Shown piece after piece: positions 59,896 through 64,000 of a stretch of 64,000 bases of DNA. Under the pieces are notes generated by a model that searched no databases, was not told the origin of the DNA, and saw only the letters and a list, made by a program, of their open reading frames with translations. Position numbers and translations under genes: made by a program. The number at the start of each line of letters is the position of its first letter. Positions within the stretch are counted from its first letter, which is position 1. The stretch spans positions 16,278,101-16,342,100 of the forward strand of contig NC_092677.1 in assembly GCF_964355755.1 (NCBI RefSeq), written 5' to 3'. Source of the stretch: Antedon mediterranea (lineage: Eukaryota; Echinodermata; Crinoidea; Comatulida; Antedonidae).

Positions 59896-62800
59896 CTAAA
59901 CAAAACAAAAGATAAAAAAAGATAATTGTACATTTTGATAATCGATGGGAGGTGGAATAATCATAAAATCATAATATCATCAAATTTGTTATAACATACA
60001 TTTGATAGATTATTTAATATACATTATTACCTCTTGATATCATGGTAATCATGTATTCATGATGATTTCTTTTTTGGACAATTACGAATTATTGATATTA
60101 TCAATTTCACATGTGAAACCTGCATAATACCCTGACCTAACCTTTAACCTACGATACGATACTGGAAAAACATGTGATACACATGAGATACCGTATTACG
60201 GAATTTACCTATCATAATATTTCCATATGTGAAGAATTGTAATATTATTTTCTAGTGGATAGGTAACATGCTTCATTGCTGCGTAGCAGCTATTTATATT
60301 GTGCACTGTCACGCTTTATTGCTTGTCAAATCCGAAAGTTCATTGTTTGACAACAAAACATTGGCCTAAGACGATCTAGGCAACTTCATGGCTTTCGCTC
60401 TCTGCGGGTGAAACCATGTACTGTAGGCGTCGATTGTACACTGAATAGTCAGTAGGAGGTATTTTTTTCTCCAATAAGAAGAACCTTGTGTTTGTGTCCC
60501 ATCCCAGCCCGTCATCAACAACTACGTTAATAGATCTGCTCGCAGCACTCCCTTGCAGTTTGTTATTTCTACTAGTATGATGGATACTATATCTTAAATC
60601 AAAACATGAATTAATTGCCCTGGCTTAATTTATATATATGTGACCTGAACGTATATCAGATTCTTAGAAATTACAAAAACCATGAATTCTTAATCAAGTC
60701 AATTCCGAAAAGCAAATGCCCGTGAACTAATACTGTTATTACGAATTCGTCGCTTACTAATACTACAATAGTAATAATTAGGTCAGCAACAATGTATTTA
60801 ATGGTACAATTCAAACACAATAGCTGCGCTTGACACGTTATTTGCAAATATTCGAGTCATTTATTATTATGTCTTTCTGATTGCTTTCAAGATGGTTATT
60901 AACATAATATTCAGCGTACGAGACTTACAGTGCAATTCTCCATTTGTCTAGAATATTTATTTCATATAAACCGTTTGAATTCGAATTTAATTTGTCTAAT
61001 ATTTTCACAAGCTCACGTGTTTAATGGCACGATGAAATATAACTCGTACTTAAATTACGTTTCTCTGTGTGTAACTCATGCTTTTAACGGCATTTATATT
61101 GCTGTCACTTGTACTCAGTATTATCTGAATACTTTTGCACAGACAGCTGAAATCATAATGCTAGAATTTAGAGGATAGTTATAGAGAGTTTATTACTCAC
61201 AAAATTGAAGCACCATCATCTATTACCAGGATATATTCATGAGGAAACTCTGGTGATTTACACACTAGATGTTCGGGGCTACACTAAGTAGTACCTCATT
61301 TTATCTAACCAAGACGGGAACGTTACACTTCAGTGGATGACTTATGCATCTATATATAAATTATGGTTAATTCTTACATAGGCGAGCACAATGCAAAAAC
61401 TTCGGTACAAATCTCCGCCTTGGATACCTACCTTATCTATCCGAGATGTACCGCGAAACGTAGATTTGATAACATTAGTGTGCACGCCGACGCTATTGTT
61501 CCATATTTATATTTTAGGAAGATATTATAAAGAGTTTTTTAACAACATTTATGATTTCAACATTGGATTTTCCTCTCAATTTCAATTCTTCCCGGTCAAA
61601 GTAATTTCCGGGTTTAAGATAAGTTCACCTTAGTTTCAAATATTTTCTCTCTTTTATACACAAGGGAGCAGTTAAAATAATAGATTTGACCCTAAAGGTG
61701 ACTGGAAACAGGCACTTTCCATCAATCAATACAGTGTCCCTTTGGAAGACGATGTTGCAAGCCGTTATGTCTTCTTTCTTGGGCCCACTCTGTCACGGCA
61801 GTTAGTTTCAAAAGATGATTAAATTAAATAATGTATTAATAATTATTAGGATGGTATTCATTTGAATAAACGCCTCTCCAATAAAACATCACTTTGAATA
61901 ATAACCCCCCGCCCCCCACAACCCAACTGTCTAATAAACGTCCATCCACATATTTATAATAACACAATTATACTATTTGTAGTAGAATTCACCGCACTGT
62001 TATCTGCAATTTACCAAGCATTTCTTATTCTTTTTTACCACTTTTCATATCTATGAGAGGATTTCATTTGATTATAAATGTTACCATATTATTAGAACTA
62101 AAAAATTTAACATATATCCCTCGAATAAGCACCTCCCTCAAATGACCTCCGCCTCCCCAAAGGGCCCTACCAAACAATAAAAACTATACTTTAAAATGTT
62201 ATTAATCATCTAAAACACTGTAAAACAAAGTAGTTCAGTTTTACGAATGTCAAGCATTTTCAATAATGGTAACCGACAGAAAATGTATAAGGAGAACATT
62301 ATCATTCCGAGAACCATCGTCTACACTTCCTAGAGGGGGAGCGAGCGAAGCGTGCTCACCCTCTAGTAAGTATGACCATTATGTTTAATCGTCTGAAAGT
62401 GTACGTGGGTGTGTATGTGGTGGTTCCTTACTGACCAAAATGCGAAAGATGCACAGTGAATATACCACCTTACATATATTACTGTACATTATGTAATAAT
62501 ATAGGCCTACACATTCAAATTATTCAAAATCTCAAACCACAAAAGAATTGCATGTGCTACTCCACATTTACATTTGAAACGAAGGAAATTTAGTCATTTT
62601 CCTTGGTTATTGTATTAAAATTATACCCTATAGTCTGCTAGTAATTACCCCCGGAATTTCCCCCGACGGCTACAGTTCAATCTGAATTATTTATAAGGCG
62701 TGCTGAATAGCGCCCGGCTAATCACATCGGTAATAAGTACTAATGCATGTCGAGATTACAACTGTGTAAAACTAAAAATAACTAGTATAAAGAATTTCAA

Positions 62801-64000
62801 ATGGTCAGTTTTTTTCAATACCCGTCGTCATGGTCAATGAGACGCCAGAATACGATAGGTCAGAGGCAACTGATAGGGGTATTATTACTTAAGATAACAG
62901 CAGCTTAAAATGCAAAAAGTAGACGAGGACTAATCAGATATTTCTTTCTTCCTCTTTTATTTAATTTCAAATCGACATATAGGCATAAATTGTTCCATAG
63001 TATAACAGTTATAGACCTAATAATAATAAAATTATCTGTTAGACAATGGTTTCTTTTGTCTTTTTATAAGTGAAATAATGATCTTTTGGGGGGGGGGGGG
63101 GATGGGGAACAATACATCTTTAAAATATAATATTGTCCGTCGTTCACTGCACAATGTGTTCCGTTAATAGGGGTGTTTAGTGAATAGCTGTTACTGTATC
63201 ACCCACTAACGTAACAATCAGCCATTAAAGTGGGTGAAACAGTCCCAAACGATTTGAAAATCACCTATTGTTATTGTACAAAATCGTTATTTCTAATTTT
63301 TTTTTCTGTAGAGATTTTTGTTCCGTTTTTCTGACCAAATTCAATCTCAATGACCTTTAAATTGTCATAATATTTGCTTTATTTTTTCTAAATTTTTTGA
63401 TTGAATTGCACTAACAAAAATATGATTAATCTATTTGTTTTATATTCAATCACAAAGATTACCTATACTTCGTCAAAGTGACGAATTTAATTCTAGTTAT
63501 AATATTTGCTTATGAAATTTTAAATCCTTTCAAAAACATAGTTTTCTTACGTCTGCATTTTAATAGATTACTTTGTTTGTTGTTTTCGTTTGTTTAATCA
63601 TCTTTAGGATGTGATTGTTACTTAGTGTAAGCTCTGTCAGATTAACTCTGACAACAGTCATATAAATTCAACTTAAAGACTAGATTTTCATGTTATACAA
63701 TGACGTATTAACACCGTGGGTGATGTTTTCCTAGCATGATCTTCCCAATGATTGATATACTTGCAGTAAATACGTTTATCAGTTTTAATGTATTTATATT
63801 GATGCCCAATAGACATTCGTTAGTGTTGGATCGGCACATTATTTCTCAAGTCAAGCATATTCAACACTGATGGGAATATTTATTACATTGCCATCAGTTT
63901 TAATATTAAATTTAATTCAATCAGATGAACAGAATGTGTCTGTACAGAAAACATTATGATATTCATTAAATTGAGCGAACATTATATAAATAACTTTTCA
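59896..64000. other. Right edge: intron or 5' flank of SLC7 gene
   Basis: No exon matching TM1-4 of the transporter was found. The stretch holds the interior-like part of a family-7 element (about 60110-60235), a small hairpin at 62328-62366 (CTAGAGGGGGAGCG facing its inverse), a G-run with a family-2 terminus CAATACATCTTTAAAA at 63105-63125, and a 7-bp inverted repeat at 63636-63654. Open frames at 60930-61178 and 61391-61633 have no supporting motifs. Confidence 0.4.

Noticed and set aside
61194-61280. Extra upstream SLC7 exon on the minus strand reading KSPEFPHEYILVIDDGAS
   Set aside because: It has a GTGAGT donor and a vague resemblance to the TM3 region, but lacks SGG, its phase does not fit the exon at 59895 without a further exon, and none was found.

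Overview
This is AT-rich eukaryotic nuclear DNA with spliced genes and dense repeats. It most likely comes from a marine invertebrate deuterostome, and I favour an echinoderm. That is an inference from three things: the many palindromic TAGGCCTA-type octamers, the mix of genes, and a foldback transposon whose arms are made of about 15-bp tandem repeats, an architecture described for sea urchin TU elements. I could not run any search, so the species is not established.

Gene layout. (1) Positions 1-8560, minus strand: the 5' part of HYDIN, the ciliary central-pair protein. Eleven coding exons chain in frame for 728 residues from the start codon at 7891, and the gene runs off the left edge. (2) 9017-14476, plus strand: a complete six-exon PRELID3B/slowmo-type gene (mitochondrial intermembrane-space PRELI domain, 198 residues). 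It is head-to-head with HYDIN across about 450 bp. (3) 23292-59895, minus strand: nine in-frame 3' exons of an SLC7 light-chain amino-acid transporter closest to SLC7A11/xCT. Its introns reach 12.7 kb, one exon is only 45 nt, and its 5' exons were not found and probably lie beyond the right edge. (4) 28477-29358, minus strand: an intronless sulfotransferase-fold gene of 293 residues, nested in an SLC7 intron on the same strand. I see no functional link between the four genes.

Nearly everything else is repeats. There are at least seven families of small inverted-repeat (MITE or foldback) elements, several tRNA-derived SINE-like elements, non-LTR retrotransposon remnants including a reverse-transcriptase fragment with a YVDD box, a probable LTR fragment, and several minisatellites and tandem arrays.

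The most unusual region is 35.4-43.6 kb. A 1.7-kb foldback element (35459-37164) with 15-bp-repeat arms and an 8-9 bp flanking duplication carries inside it a second inverted-repeat element (36395-36822) with its own 7-bp duplication and an internal 20-22 bp minisatellite. Next come two nearly identical inverted copies of a 520-bp element with a tRNA-like core, one of which splits a LINE. Then there is a 1.1-kb, 33-bp minisatellite that stays open on both strands. The exon models rest on reading-frame continuity, consensus splice sites and remembered family similarity. Repeat families were defined by comparing copies inside this window.
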